From Icerya purchasi (taxonomy: Eukaryota > Arthropoda > Insecta > Hemiptera > Monophlebidae), in the NCBI GenBank assembly GCA_039619475.1, contig CM077115.1, positions 37,947,444-38,011,443 of the forward strand: a stretch of 64,000 bases of DNA. The letters are read 5' to 3'. The notes under the pieces were generated by a model. It ran no database searches. It was not told where the DNA came from and worked only from the letters and a program-made list of their open reading frames with translations. Positions 33,900 through 46,033 of this stretch are shown here, piece by piece. Numbering within the stretch: the first letter of the stretch is position 1; the number at the start of each line of letters is the position of its first letter. Made by a program: the position numbers and the translations under genes.

Positions 33900-36046
33900 T
33901 ATTAAAGTAATAGCAAGTTTAACCTCTTTTAGAGCTTTTCGCTCTAACGCTCAGAAACTTTCTTTCTCATAAAAAAAAGTAACGTTAGAGCCAGATGAAA
34001 AAAGCAAAAAAATATGCATGGAAAAACTTTTGTTTCTCCTTTTCACGTTCTACTCCTATTTCTCGGGTTTGGAGAATAGCCAAGGCTTTCAAGTTCCCTC
34101 TTTCCTGTTATCCTTTTTCCCATAACCCTACTGTTGATAAATTAACCTCTTTTATTGATTCTATAGCTCCTTGTTACGTTCCTAACCTTAATGAATCATG
34201 TCGCATTCCTTCTTCTTCCACCTCCTCACATTTTCTGCTCACCTTCACAATATAGGAACGTCCTTAAGTGATTTTTCAGATTCTGCTCCCAGGGTAGATG
34301 GTATTTTCATTTTTCTATTCTCAAAAATTTTATTGGTTTTTCTCTTCGGTTCCTCTTAAACTTGTTTAAAACTCCTTTCTTAGCTCTGGTTGTACTCTTT
34401 TACCTTGGAATACCTTCATCTCTATCTCTAACCTAACTGTTCCTCTCTTCGTCCAATTTCTTTTACTTCCTGTGTCAGGAAACTTTTCGAAAACTTAATC
34501 AACAAGTGTCTAGTTTGGTGGCTGAAGCATTATATATCTTATTACCTAGTTAAAAGTGTTTGGTTTCTGCCCTGGTCCCTACCCTCTCGACTGTATTAAT
34601 GCGTTCCTGGCAGGCGTTACGCGTCATTCATTGACAGAAATTCCCCGTAGTGCTTCCTTTCCTGATATACCTTCGACAATGTCCATCTTCTCACTTTTCT
34701 TGATTTAATACTTTTTCTTAACATCCCGGTTCACTTTTCTTCTCAATGATTCTTTTTTTTTTTTTTTTTTTGCAGAACTGTTATTATTTCCTCTGTCTAT
34801 TAAAATACTGCTACTAGACTAATCTTTCGTGGATTCCCGCACGATTTCGCCTAACTTTGTTCAATATCTGTTTTCTCAAAATTTCTTCTTTCCTTTTTAA
34901 ATTCCTTTTTAAATTCCTTTTCCCTCTTTTTTACAGACGACATCCTCATTTATTCATCTCATCGCGATATCTCGCTGGCTAACTATCAACTTCAAAACTT
35001 CTTAACTTCAACGCAAAACGCTATATCATCCAACATTAATCTTTTCACCTCTCCTAGTAAATCTATACTAATGTCGTTTTTACACTGCGCTCTTTTAATT
35101 CTTCCTTAATTGATCTCGTCTTAAATAATGGCTCAATCTCTCTTACTCTCGCAATTTGGGTGTTTTTCTGAATAGTCGCCTTTCATTCCACTACCAAATA
35201 ATCTATACTTTTTCTCTTGCAAAAGGACTTTTCCTTCATTGTCTTCATCTTATTAACCGCTTTTATTCTCCTGTCTCGCCCAAATTCTACTTCATATTGT
35301 TAGATCGAAATTTCTACAGAAGCCCTTTTCTTTCCCTAACTATTTTTCGATATTCACTGCTAGCTCCAAGGAACCTAATAAAGTTGATGTAGCTTTTTTT
35401 TACCCTTCTTTAAATTACTTCCAGTCCTTTAAACTTCCCTTATTTTACTCAATTGTTTGTGTTGAGTCCACCACTACTACTCTGCGTGTCCTTCTTTTTA
35501 TCAAATCTTCACGTGTCTCTCGCAATATCCTTATCCTGTCGGACACTGAAAGCGTGCTGCAGACTATCGCATCTCCTCTTCCTTCTCACTTAACCGACTA
35601 CGTTATCCTTCTTATTCGCTCCCATTGATTTATGATTTCTTTCTTTCTCGCTCAGTTCAAACTGACTTTTTTCGGATTCCTACTCATGTCGGAATCGAGG
35701 AAAATGAGTTAGCTGACTCATTCGCTATCTTCCTCTTTTCGTAGGTTTCTCCTTCCTGTTTTCTCATCCTCCAATATTACACTTCTATTTATAGCTGCTT
35801 ATTCCGACTTTGGTTTAAACATCTCCTGGATTGCTTTTTCTTATCCATTCAGACTTCTCTTGCTCGTTTCCCGCGGTATCTTGACTTTCCTTCTATGTGC
35901 CGTTTTAATATCTCGGTGATTTGCCGTCTGCGTGTCACAGTTTGCTGCCTTCTTCACTGTGCCCGTTTTTCTGCCATCTCCGTATTGTTTATTGCACCCC
36001 TTTAACAAACATTTTATTTGTGACCCTGATCACATAATGTTCAATT
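33900..36046 (+). pseudogene. I-clade LINE ORF2 remnant: RT, RNase H, Cys/His end
   Basis: Continuation of the LINE at 27155-29065 after the LTR element. AFRSNAQK and KKAKKYAWKNFCFSFSRSTP at 33930-34055 are the segment before RT. RKLFEKLINKCL lies at 34475-34515 (RT motif 1/2). TDDILIYSSHRDISLANYQL, with the DD pair, lies at 34937-34995. RNase H follows: SRNILILSDTESVLQTIASP at 35515-35575 and FRIPTHVGIEENELADSFA at 35670-35730. A Cys/His end CDPDHIMFNC closes it at 36020-36050. The sequence is shifted many times and holds a T19 run (34753-34771). Confidence 0.75.
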
Positions 36047-36740
36047 GTGCTCCAAAAATGTTTCCTCTTTGGTCACATTGCTAGAAACTGCCGTAGCTCC
36101 TGCGCTATTTGTTCCCACTATTCTTTAAAGCATCCCTTCTCCGAATGTTCTGATCTGCAAAATCCTCTTCTACGCCGAAACTGCAACGGATCACACTGTT
36201 CTAATGACTGCGGTTGTCCTGAATGGTCCAGGCAAAAGGACATCAAGAAGATCATGGCTTTTAAAAACGTTTCGTTTCATGAAGCTTCTAGTATAAGAAA
36301 CAAATCCATTACTACTCCAGCTTTTTCTTACGCTAGTCGCGCCTCTGTTCCCTCCTTCAAATTGATTATTTCTCCTGATACTCCTGTTTCTACTGGTCAC
36401 GCTCCTCCTAAGACTCTCACGTTCCACAAACCTAATAAAAAATCTATTATTCGTTTAAACCTAAGCCTCAATTCTCCCCTCTTCTGTCTAACCAACTTCC
36501 TTCCCCCTCCAATAGATGGGCTCTAAACCTGCCTCTTAATTTAAGTAATAATCCCGGTTTTCCTAACATCAATGTTCCCTCCGCTTTAGTCTCCAATCAT
36601 TCTGCACCTGCTTCTTCTTCTGCGACTTCTCCTTCTCCTATTACTAATTTAAAAACTGAAATTATTGATCTGCTTTCTTCCTACAACATTGAGTCCTCGT
36701 CTAACTTTGCCTCTTCGCGTTTCCCCTTCCTCATCCGAAT
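36047..36740 (+). pseudogene. I-clade LINE ORF1 segment with zinc knuckles
   Basis: A 159-codon open frame reads KCFLFGHIARNCRS, then CAICSHYSLKHPFSEC, RRNCNGSHCSNDCGCPEW and SRQKDIKKIMAFKNVSFHEA. These are gag-like CCHC knuckles plus the conserved helix of insect LINE ORF1. A Ser/Pro/Thr-rich tail follows, as usual for this ORF. It begins directly at the end of the ORF2 Cys/His motif and in another frame, so ORF1 lies downstream of ORF2. The start of ORF1 is missing. Confidence 0.75.
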
Positions 36741-36744
36741 ACTT

Positions 36745-37215
36745 CAGTCTAGATCGTATCTTGGATTGAATCTCGATTTGCGACTCGCGTGGAAGACACA
36801 CATATCGAGTACAAAAAGTTACAACTGAAGCGCAAGCTTAGTCAGATGTACCGGCTAATTGGCAGAAAATCGTCACCAAGTGTGTACGTAATGAACGTCT
36901 TCTATATCAAGCGATCCCGCGTCCAATTTAGACATATGGAGTCCAGTTATTATGGGGATGTATTTCTCGATCGAACAGAAGTATCATCCAACGTCGACAA
37001 AATATTACTCTTCGTACAATAACGAACGCTTGTTGGATATCCATCGTGATCTCGATATGAAACTGGTTGACGGTGTCATTCATGACTTTGCCATCGAACA
37101 GGAAAAACGGCTGCATGGTCACATAAATGTAGAGCCCATTCAACTACTTAACACCAATAATGATATTAGGCGCCCCCCAAGATATCCTCTAGCTAAATTA
37201 TGTAATTATTTGTAA
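36745..37215 (+). pseudogene. Jockey-type LINE C-terminal fragment
   Basis: Plus-strand blocks: WKTHIEYKKLQLKRKLSQMY and RLIGRKSS at 36790-36875, TYGVQLLWG near 36930-36955, NERLLDIHRDLDMKLVDGVI at 37021-37080, and HINVEPIQLLNTNNDIRRPP at 37119-37178. This matches the end of Jockey ORF2 (RT thumb to C-terminus), with two or three frameshifts. Confidence 0.75.
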
Positions 37216-38975
37216 ATCGCCTAATTAACAATAATATTTTCGTTAAATATTAGTGAGAACTAGTCACTGGACTCTAGTTTACACGTTATATATTAATAGT
37301 TTATAATTATTGATTATTTAAGTAGAAATTTAAGATTTCAATAGCTTAAGTCACTCCCTTGAGGGGGGTGATCTATTAAAAAAAAAACAAACTTAAGACA
37401 AAATTAAGCGACGCGCGTTTAATTTTTTATTTTAAATAAATTTTATTTACAATTATTAAAAAGCTAATTTTTCATTACATTAAACCGCTTCATTGAGTAA
37501 TTAAAAATGAATGAAATCAACGATCAACTTATCATGCAAAACTCAGAATTTCGAGAAATTACTTAAAGTTGTTACAAAACGTATTATAGTACTGGCTTAT
37601 TAAATATCGTACAATCATTTTTTAATTTGCTAATTTTACGAAAATTTCTATAGCCAAATATGTAGTTATTTCAATTTGAAAAAACCTCCTTTTTATGTAT
37701 ATAAAGTTACCACTTTATTTGTTAACTTTTCGCCTCTTTCAGCGAAATTGTTTAAAAGAATTTTAAAGTCGATTTTGTTAGATAGTCGCTTGATGCTCTA
37801 TCCTCGAACGCTATGCCCAAGGCGGCACATGCAGTCTCTTTGCTCCTCCCTATAGATTCGTAAAAAGTATTTCCATAACACTATAAAAATATTTCGAACA
37901 ATGTAGAATCAGCGATGAAGTTTCATTTCTGCGTTTAAATGCTATTTCGCATGTGCGTATACTTCAATAGCCATTTTTAACCAGAGATGAAGATAAAAAC
38001 GCAATTTCTTTTCATATAAAGAGACACACGGTTTTATAAAATGAAGTTATTTATAACACATGAAACACAAAAGAGGTGTGTACATGTGTCAATAGCAAAA
38101 ATAAATATTCAAATAGGGGTCGAAAGGCAATGTAATCGTTTTTCTCGATAAAAAATAATTCAACAAGGCCAACACAGTGGTGTCATGACGCTTCAGGAAC
38201 GGTCTTCAGTGTCGACAGACTAATCGAAAAACCGAATGCGTTTGACCTCTGCCGTGTGTATTTATGATTGGCCCGTGTAAATTATACAACTGCCGCTGGT
38301 AACGAACTCGATTTAACGTCTGACTACGGAAATTTCTCAGATTTTAAACCTCTATACACATTAATGGATTACATAAATAAGAAAAACATGTCGATAGAAA
38401 AAAAAAGAAAAATGTTTTTAGCAAAAAAGAAAAATATGTAACACATATTATATCCGAGTATTTGAAAGAAAATCAAAAAAAGAGAATAAAAAAATCAATA
38501 TAGTTTATATTATCAGAACAATTAAACCGGGGACGGACCTCTGAATTATCTTCTAATTAGGAAAAGATGAAACGAAACAAGTAATGACTCGGATCGCAGA
38601 TTTCGCATCATCTTTACACACTGATGTTTCTTTTCTGTTCTTTTCTAAATAAAAATAGGCGAATTAAATCGCCTTTAGGTTCTATCGATATAATTTACAT
38701 ATTTATCTTTACTAATGTATTTTCTTTTTTCTAGTACCGAAGATGGAGGATATTCTGGAAAACAGACGTTTCCAGATTATATTTTATTTCATGTTTATCG
38801 TTGTACTATTTTCGTTAATTACACAATATTTTCCATTATATTTTTATTTAAACAATGTTTAAACGACTTTTAAAATTGTTTCGCGAAAATGATCCACGGC
38901 GGAGAATTAATTTTCAACGGTATACGCATTTAAGTAAATATGTCTGTATTTCGGTTTTAACAGAGATACACATAC

Positions 38976-38999
38976 AACAACAACAACAACAACAACAAA
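38976..38999. repeat. (CAA)8 microsatellite
   Basis: Encodes a Gln run in a chance frame; no surrounding gene. Confidence 0.85.
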
Positions 39000-39893
39000 G
39001 GAAGAAGAAAACGTTATTATTATATAAATGGAAAATTGATAGTCGACGACAAATGCAACGGAATAAAAGTGTTTACATAGAGCTATTACCTTTCTTTTTT
39101 TGTTGTTTTAATGTACGACGAAAACGAAGGTAATAGTAATAGGTGTAATTATTACGAAGGTAAAAAGAACAGTCGACGGCGATCATACTCTACGTAAGAT
39201 TAATCACGAATGAAAAGCAACCTTAACATTATAAACACTTGTCGAAATTCCGTGACTGCACTTCCCGCCGAAGAGGTGGAAAGAGAAAAGTTGCACGGGA
39301 CATGACACGCGAGAAAAATTTTTCAAAGCACGCTTCATCAGAAATTCGCAAAAATACTTTCCGAGTTTTGATTCGTGCTGCGTTTGATAAAATTTTATTA
39401 AATATCGTCTCCTTCTTTCGGGTATCAGTTCGCGCCAAAAATAATAGTCAATCCACATCGGCACCCGAGTGTCAATTATTAGTTTTCACAATGGATGGTT
39501 GAAAGTAAAAATTTCAATGATCGAGAAAATATATTACTTCGTAACGCGTTGTTACGGTAAAAAAACACCGAATAGTAAACGTTTCGTTTCGTTATATTTT
39601 TTTCGTCCATTATTAAAATACTACCGCCACTACTACCATACTTACCATTATTGCCGATAATATCGTTTTCCATTAGTATAGTTCACAGTCTCTTAAGAAC
39701 GGTCGTGCGTTAAAAATGTCAGCCGTTTACATTCGAGAAGTACTTCGTGTTTTTCATTGGCTCACTGAATTTCCCCGACGCCAAATAGGATATCGTTCTT
39801 CGACAGTAGTAAAAGATGCGAAATAAGTTTTTCATTTTTTTTTTTCTATCTCCTTCCCTCATTTTTTCCTAAATTCTTCAAGGGTACGGGACC

Positions 39894-39980
39894 TACTTTA
39901 CTTTACTTAACTTTAGTTTACTTAACTTTACTTAACTTTAGTTTACTTAACTTTACTTTACTTTACTTTACTTTACTTAA
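39894..39980. repeat. (TTACT)n / TTACTTAACT microsatellite
   Basis: About 86 bp of pentamer repeats with ACTTTAGTTTACTTA variants. Confidence 0.9.
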
Positions 39981-40759
39981 GACAGGGTTAGTTTTCTTTT
40001 TCTTAAATCGCGATACCGGTAAAAGGATAAATGCGGAAAAAAGATAAACACAAAAATTATAAAACACTAGAAATAAAATATAGAAAAAAAGAACAGAAAA
40101 AAAAAAGCAAAAAAAAAAAAAAACGTACTATTACAAATTGGTTACGTATGGGACAGAAAATTAAAAGATACATTCAAGAAATGTTTGAAAAACATAACAA
40201 GCTTGCATTACTGATTTCGTACGTGAGAGAGATATATAACTAAAATTAATAAGAGAAAAAGGATTTGTGAAAAAAATAACATTCTGAATTATCACTTCAG
40301 CAATAATTTATAAAAGAACACTGCGAGTAGAAGAGAGATAAATGCTGAAATGGAAATGAGCCAGTTAGTAGGCTACCGAAATTTAACAAATGGAAACTAG
40401 TAGCGAGATGAAAAATAGAAGAAGAAAAAGAAACCGAAACCTCGCCCGGTAGGCGATTTAAAGAAGATAGATATAATTTTACTACTAACAAACAAAAGGG
40501 GCATTAGAATAGTTGAAGAGATATCTTCGTTTTCCGATAGGTGAAAAATGTGTGTCCAAAATTATTTAGCGTTTGAAGTTGTTGCAATTATTTTGTATCG
40601 GTATATTATTAATGTAACCCGATTTTAATAACACTATTTCGGAACAACAGAAATTGCTAAAATAAAAAATGAAAAAAAAGAAAATCTTATTTTATAACTC
40701 GCAATTATCATAGTTTAGCGAAAAATATTTAATCAGCTCATTAGTATATTTACACACTC

Positions 40760-41700
40760 ACGTGTCTAAATCGTTTGTGTAAGTTATTCTTAAAGAGAAC
40801 TCTGTATCTTGCCAGTGCCGCCACAAAAAGCACCGAAATTCCAGTTGAAGAGGAACACTTAGTCCTGGATCGCATTCCTTTGAACATTTACGTTCCTCCT
40901 ATCTTCAAAAGTTTATCGGTGCCCTCCTCTCTTAAAGAAGTCCTAGCCTGTATAGATGGCACCGGTTTTTAAAACTTGACCATATTCTAGAATTTTAACG
41001 GGCACAATAATATTTCCATAACATTAGTCTGCTTCTTTCGCAATTAAAAGCAACCGTTCTGACTTTATCCATACTATACAAACAAAAACTGACAATCGAG
41101 TAATTTCGTTTTCTAAGCACAGCAAAAATATTTCGGCTTACATTTCGACTTTAAACTAATTCGGAAGCGGCACATTTTCAAGCTTTCTCTAATCATCTTA
41201 TTAAAATCATTAATCCCATTAAAGGCACCAGCATAATTTTTCCCGGAAAAGGGACCCCCGGTTCTAACGTAGACTTAACACGTTGGACCATATTTATTTT
41301 TTTTATTAATAGTTCAGCTTCCGAAATTCCTCTCGAGCAAATTAGAGATGTTCTTCAAATATTTATTATGAGAAATGTTCGATCATTGACAACTGTATAC
41401 ATATTGCAAAATCCCAAAAACCATTAAACGAATAACATTGGCAGACAAGTTCTGAATATTAAATCATGTAACTGTAATTTGGGCTCTGAATAATAAGTTT
41501 TTTGAACGCCCGAAGATTTGTTTCTTATAAAAATTCCTTTTCTCGGTAAAAAGACAAATATTAAGTTTCATCCAACTCTCATACGCCCCTCGAGATGTGA
41601 TATCAATTAAATCAAACTGAATCTAGGTATGCGAAATATATTTCCTTGCTACCGATTACGGTTAACTTTCAAATGCAATTCTAAAAATATCTAATCAGAT
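40760..41700 (+). other. Low-grade coding-like remnant, unassigned
   Basis: Plus-strand stretches such as PLNIYVPPIFKSL (40885-40920) hint at a LINE ORF1 or gag, but no knuckle or RT motif supports it. Confidence 0.25.
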
Positions 41701-41898
41701 ATTTGTTATTATAATTGATGTTTTTTTCACAGAATAATATTTTTTACCGATGACACTGACTAATAAACAAAAAACCACCCCTCACGTAACACATACAAAA
41801 CTGAGTTTATTAATACTCGCAGATTTTTCCGAGATCAGAAAATTAAACGAAATACACAAGTAAACCGCAATAGTTGCAGCTATTATTATTATTATTCT

Positions 41899-41974
41899 AT
41901 TTAACTTAATTCAATTTAATTCAATTTAATTCAATTTAATTTTATTTAATTTAATTTTATTTTATTTTATTTAT
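41899..41974. repeat. (ATTCAATTTA)n / (TTTTA)n low-complexity tract
   Basis: Tandem AATTCAATTT units run into TTTTA pentamers. Its complement contains several AATAAA hexamers, but I cannot tie them to nwk, whose stop is about 950 bp away. Confidence 0.8.
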
Positions 41975-42687
41975 CTATTTGGGGGAGTGATTGCACACTT
42001 GTGTGTATAGTCACTGAAATCTACGTGACGTTTAAAAACCGAAAAATAAATTACGCTGTTCCTGTTGACACCAAACTAACTGAATTTCCCAACTAACCTT
42101 AGCCACAACCGATATCATTCTCATCAAAATAGACTTGTAAGCCGACAAATTTGTTGGTAAAGTCGTTATAAATTTTTAATCAATTATTTTCTGAATTTAT
42201 CTCTAGTTCCGAGAGACGTCTTGAAGTCGAAAAGGAAAAAAAGAAAATTACAAAAAGCGAGTTGAAACCTTATAGCTCCCGCAATGCCTATACCAATTAT
42301 TTCCGGATCCCGTTTTTTTGAATTAACACGTAAGTTCGACCGAGTAAAATCCAAAACGGTATGCTACCAATAATTGCGCTTAGCATCTTGTATTCGTAAA
42401 CCAAGTTATTAGTACTGGTCAAATAATCGCGTCCGTTATATTGTTTGAAATTCATTTGAATAGAAGCCGCTAAAGGCTAGTAGTGGTAGTAGTACGGTAT
42501 ACACAGTTTTTAGAAAAATGTAAAAATTATAAAAGTAATTTTACGAGTAGAAATGTCTTAATTCGCTTTATGTAGCGTTCGTAATTTATCCTGCCAAAAA
42601 GAAATTGAACTACATCTTTCGATTTAACGAGCCTAAATAATGTAATAAATCTATCGCAGACCGTTCCTACGCCTATATATCGTCGTC

Positions 42688-42748
42688 TCCCACACGCACA
42701 CGCACACGCACACGCGCACACACACATACACTCGCGCACATGCACATA
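42688..42748. repeat. (CACACG/CA)n microsatellite downstream of nwk
   Basis: CA-rich tract, probably in the nwk 3' UTR or just beyond. Confidence 0.9.
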
Positions 42749-42930
42749 TTTCAGATTCGAGCCCTTACATGCATCCAGTTCCAAAGTGGACATTGTGCGT
42801 CCACACGTTACGTCAATATTTCTTTCGGTCGAGTGATAGGACTCCACTTTTGATAATGGAGTAAAACCGGGGAAACGCCAAACGAAGTAAATTAAAGGAA
42901 ACGGCATAACGGGGAAAACTATGAAAATCT

Positions 42931-43581
42931 TTAAGCGTTCGACTCTTTTAGCTCCTGAAGACGTTCCAGCTGATGCGGTTCTAGCTGATCCGGGACACCG
43001 TCCGAGAACGGTTTCGACTTAACTTCGCTCTTCAAGATTTCGCCCACGATCGTCACTCTGCTAGCAGTTCCGCCGCTATCACCGTTATTGCCGCTATCAC
43101 CGTTATTGCCGTTATCACCGTTATTACTGTTATTGGTGCCGTCGGCGTCATTAGCGATAGCCGTATCATTGTCGATCGGTATCTCTTCTTCGCTACCGCC
43201 GGTACTGCTGGTACCGTCCTCACCGGCAGCCGCGTAACCGCTACAGTTCTGCTTGATGGAACAGTCGCCGTTCTCGTCGGTCAAGTCTTCCGGCTCTTCT
43301 AGTATCGTCGACGGATAGTCCACACATTCCACTAACGTCACATCGTATAACGGAGGTTCCGCTTCGTTTATTTCTCCGGCCGATTTTCTTCTCTCCAAAG
43401 CGATGGCTTGCGCGTCGGCCGGTGCTGGCGGCGGTGGTGGCGGAGGTGGAAACGACTTGTCGCTGTTATCGGAACCCGGAGTTGGTGCAGTTATAACTAT
43501 CTGCGTCACTCCCAGACAGTTGTTATCTTTATCCGCATCGTTCTCGTCCGCTGCCTCTTCCACCGTTTTCTCTTCCAGCTC
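42931..43581 (-). CDS. nwk: nwk exon E: acidic low-complexity C-terminal tail
   Basis: 651 nt including the TAA at 42931-42933, acceptor TTGTTGTTGTTGCAG. 216 residues: an acidic start (ELEEKTVEEAADENDADK), PPPPPPPP near 43430-43453, ERRKSAGEINEAEPPLYDVT, and an Asn/Gly/Asp repeat encoded by three 18-bp units (about 43069-43130). It ends with LEPHQLERLQELKESNA. GC content is clearly higher than in the surrounding DNA, as expected for a real exon. Being disordered, the tail cannot confirm the family by itself; phase and strand do. Confidence 0.85.
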   Translation of the reverse strand, partial: ELEEKTVEEAADENDADKDNNCLGVTQIVITAPTPGSDNSDKSFPPPPPPPPAPADAQAIALERRKSAGEINEAEPPLYDVTLVECVDYPSTILEEPEDLTDENGDCSIKQNCSGYAAAGEDGTSSTGGSEEEIPIDNDTAIANDADGTNNSNNGDNGNNGDSGNNGDSGGTASRVTIVGEILKSEVKSKPFSDGVPDQLEPHQLERLQELKESNA

Positions 43582-45986
43582 CTGCAACAACAACAAATTT
43601 TTCTACTTACATTTGCCAAATAGTGTTTCAGAAGCCACGGAAGCGACGATTGTCGCCCCGGAAATTATTAATAAATAGCGAATAATTTAATAATTACCTG
43701 CCGCGCAGGTTTACGCGTATTCGAACGTTTAATTAAATATTAAACAAACAACGATTTCACCATCTGGGATTAGAAATTTTTACCGCAATTTAGTCTCTTT
43801 TTTTTTTTTTTTTTTGAGGGGGAAGGGCGTACAAACTAAGTTGTGATTCAAATATTTATTTCGATGAAAACGGTATGCTTAATTCTGAGCATTCTTCTGG
43901 AACGTAAAAACAGTTTAAAAGTTCTCGCACGCTGACAAAAATATTGATAAAACGTTTGTAATTCTGGAAACGCTTTTAATCGCATCTTGCCGAATGTCCT
44001 GATGGCGAAAGCTAAACACACAGGGAGAGGGGATCGCATCTCAAAAAGCAGACTTTTTTTTTTTGTTAGAAAAATTCCCGTGCACAAAAAAAAGTGGAAT
44101 AAATATAATTTGAAGTTTGTGTAAGCTTAACCCCGTAAACACCTTACCTTAAATGGGAAAAAAAATCAATCTGGTAATTAGACCCGCATCTTAATACTTT
44201 ATAAGCCTATGTTTTGTTGTTTTTTTTAATACACTGGGTGTTGATTTTCAAGTAGTTTCTAATTGTTATGATCGTTCACATGAATCACCTGTGCAACATT
44301 TGAGGAGATTATGTTAATTATGAAGAGAGATAGGCGTAGCTTATTAAACAAAATTTCAATTAGGGTTTAATAAGCGTTTACATAACTCAAAAGTACGCTG
44401 AGAATGTTTCTTGAAGTTTATGGAAAAGAACTATAGAGTTACAAATATTATACACATTTAGGCTGTAATCGAAACGAAAACTGCTAGAGAACTAAATAAA
44501 TAAAAATCCCCAAAGAAAATAACTGAGAAATACTTCCTCTGTTGAGGTGAAAAATGTTTTTGCAGCAGAAACATCAAGTTAGATTTGAGAGTGAGACCCG
44601 GTGCAGAGTTATATATATATATATATATTCTCAATGCTGCTTTGCGGTGTTGAGACATTGACTGTAAAACAGTCGAAGAGAGATTTGAGATGTGAATATT
44701 CGTTTTAGAATATTTCGCATAAGATGGGACGGTAACAATTCGAAGTATATACACACTTATATGGGAGAAAATATCAAGGAAATCGTGGAGATGAAAAAAA
44801 CTTATAAATATTTCGCACGTATGATATGCCCTTCAAAACACTGTAATTTTCCGTCGGTAATTTTACAAAGTCACCCGAAAAGAAATTGAAATCGTAGATT
44901 CAAAGCGTTTAATATGAAAAATTCTGACTTATACCCGAATACTATCTATAAACGTAATAATGTCGCAGCATGTTGGCCAATATTTCAATGATAATGATGA
45001 TAGCTGGGATTCGCAGTTGAATATGAAGTGAAGATTCAAAATAATGTACTCAAAAATGAAATCACTGTTCATTTTCTTAACACCGCAGACGCGAAAAAAA
45101 GTACTCAATGCTCGATGGAAAGGAGAACTACGAACGCATCTGTGCTAATAGTGTCCACCGTGCTCCTTAGCGAATGGAAAAGGAGAAAATCCAGCCAACA
45201 CACCTGGTTCAGTAGTGTACAAAATTCCCGACGAAACGTGTAAGAAAGATACACTACCCCGTATTATAGGGAGATTGTGTTGATAACAATAATGGTAATG
45301 ATCGATCCCCAGGGAGGAAAGGAAGAACCTCTATCCGATCAACCTTACGTCAGCAAAAACCACAATAATTGCCAGTGAGTTGAAGAAAAATTCATCGTCC
45401 TCATTACTCACGATTATCGCATCTGTATTAAAACAGTACTCGAAATTATTGAGAGAAGAAAGGAAAACACTCCATCTAGCTCTATTACTTTCCTTGCAGC
45501 ATCGGTAGTGTGATAAATGTCTAACGGAAAATATGACCGCGTCGGCGTAGAGTTTGCAGCGCTCATAATAGAGGGAGTCATTCATTCTTCATTTAGAGTA
45601 CTTGAAAAAGATTGCTGCTATTTAGAAAGATGATTAATGAAAATTATTTAGATTGTTTATTAGGCAAAATTTGAGATAATGACTGAATGACTGAAATTGA
45701 AATGCTTTGACAGTCTAAATGAATGTGATTAGCAGATGGAAAGATAGTCCGAAAGGAGAAGTGGTAGAAAGAGAGATGGATTGAAATAAGTTGTTACAAA
45801 GTCATGAAAGAAAGGGAAGTGATCGAAGGACGACGGCTTGTAGATAGCATATTACCGGATTCACAAGGTAGAAGAGAAGACATTTATTTATCATTTTTCC
45901 ATGACTTTGAAATTAATACCAACGAAGGATACAGGCATATGTTTTTTAAGTATTGTTTATTAATGATCTTATTGACCAAATTTGGT

Positions 45987-46033
<47 letters not shown>

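Larger units (their letters stand above)
37216..40759. other. AT-rich DNA, no gene recognised
   Basis: Open frames of 60-92 codons overlap on both strands (cluster at 39204-39673) without domains. Simple repeats are listed separately. Confidence 0.5.

Noticed and set aside
38855..39133. Frame with a Gln run
   Set aside because: The Gln run is a (CAA)8 microsatellite; the rest is Lys/Arg-rich AT translation.
42527..42907. 126-codon minus frame just downstream of nwk
   Set aside because: It runs through a CA microsatellite and lacks any domain; it starts after the nwk stop and is probably 3' UTR.
43403..43678. Plus-strand frames with a Gly run
   Set aside because: Antisense shadows of the nwk proline run.
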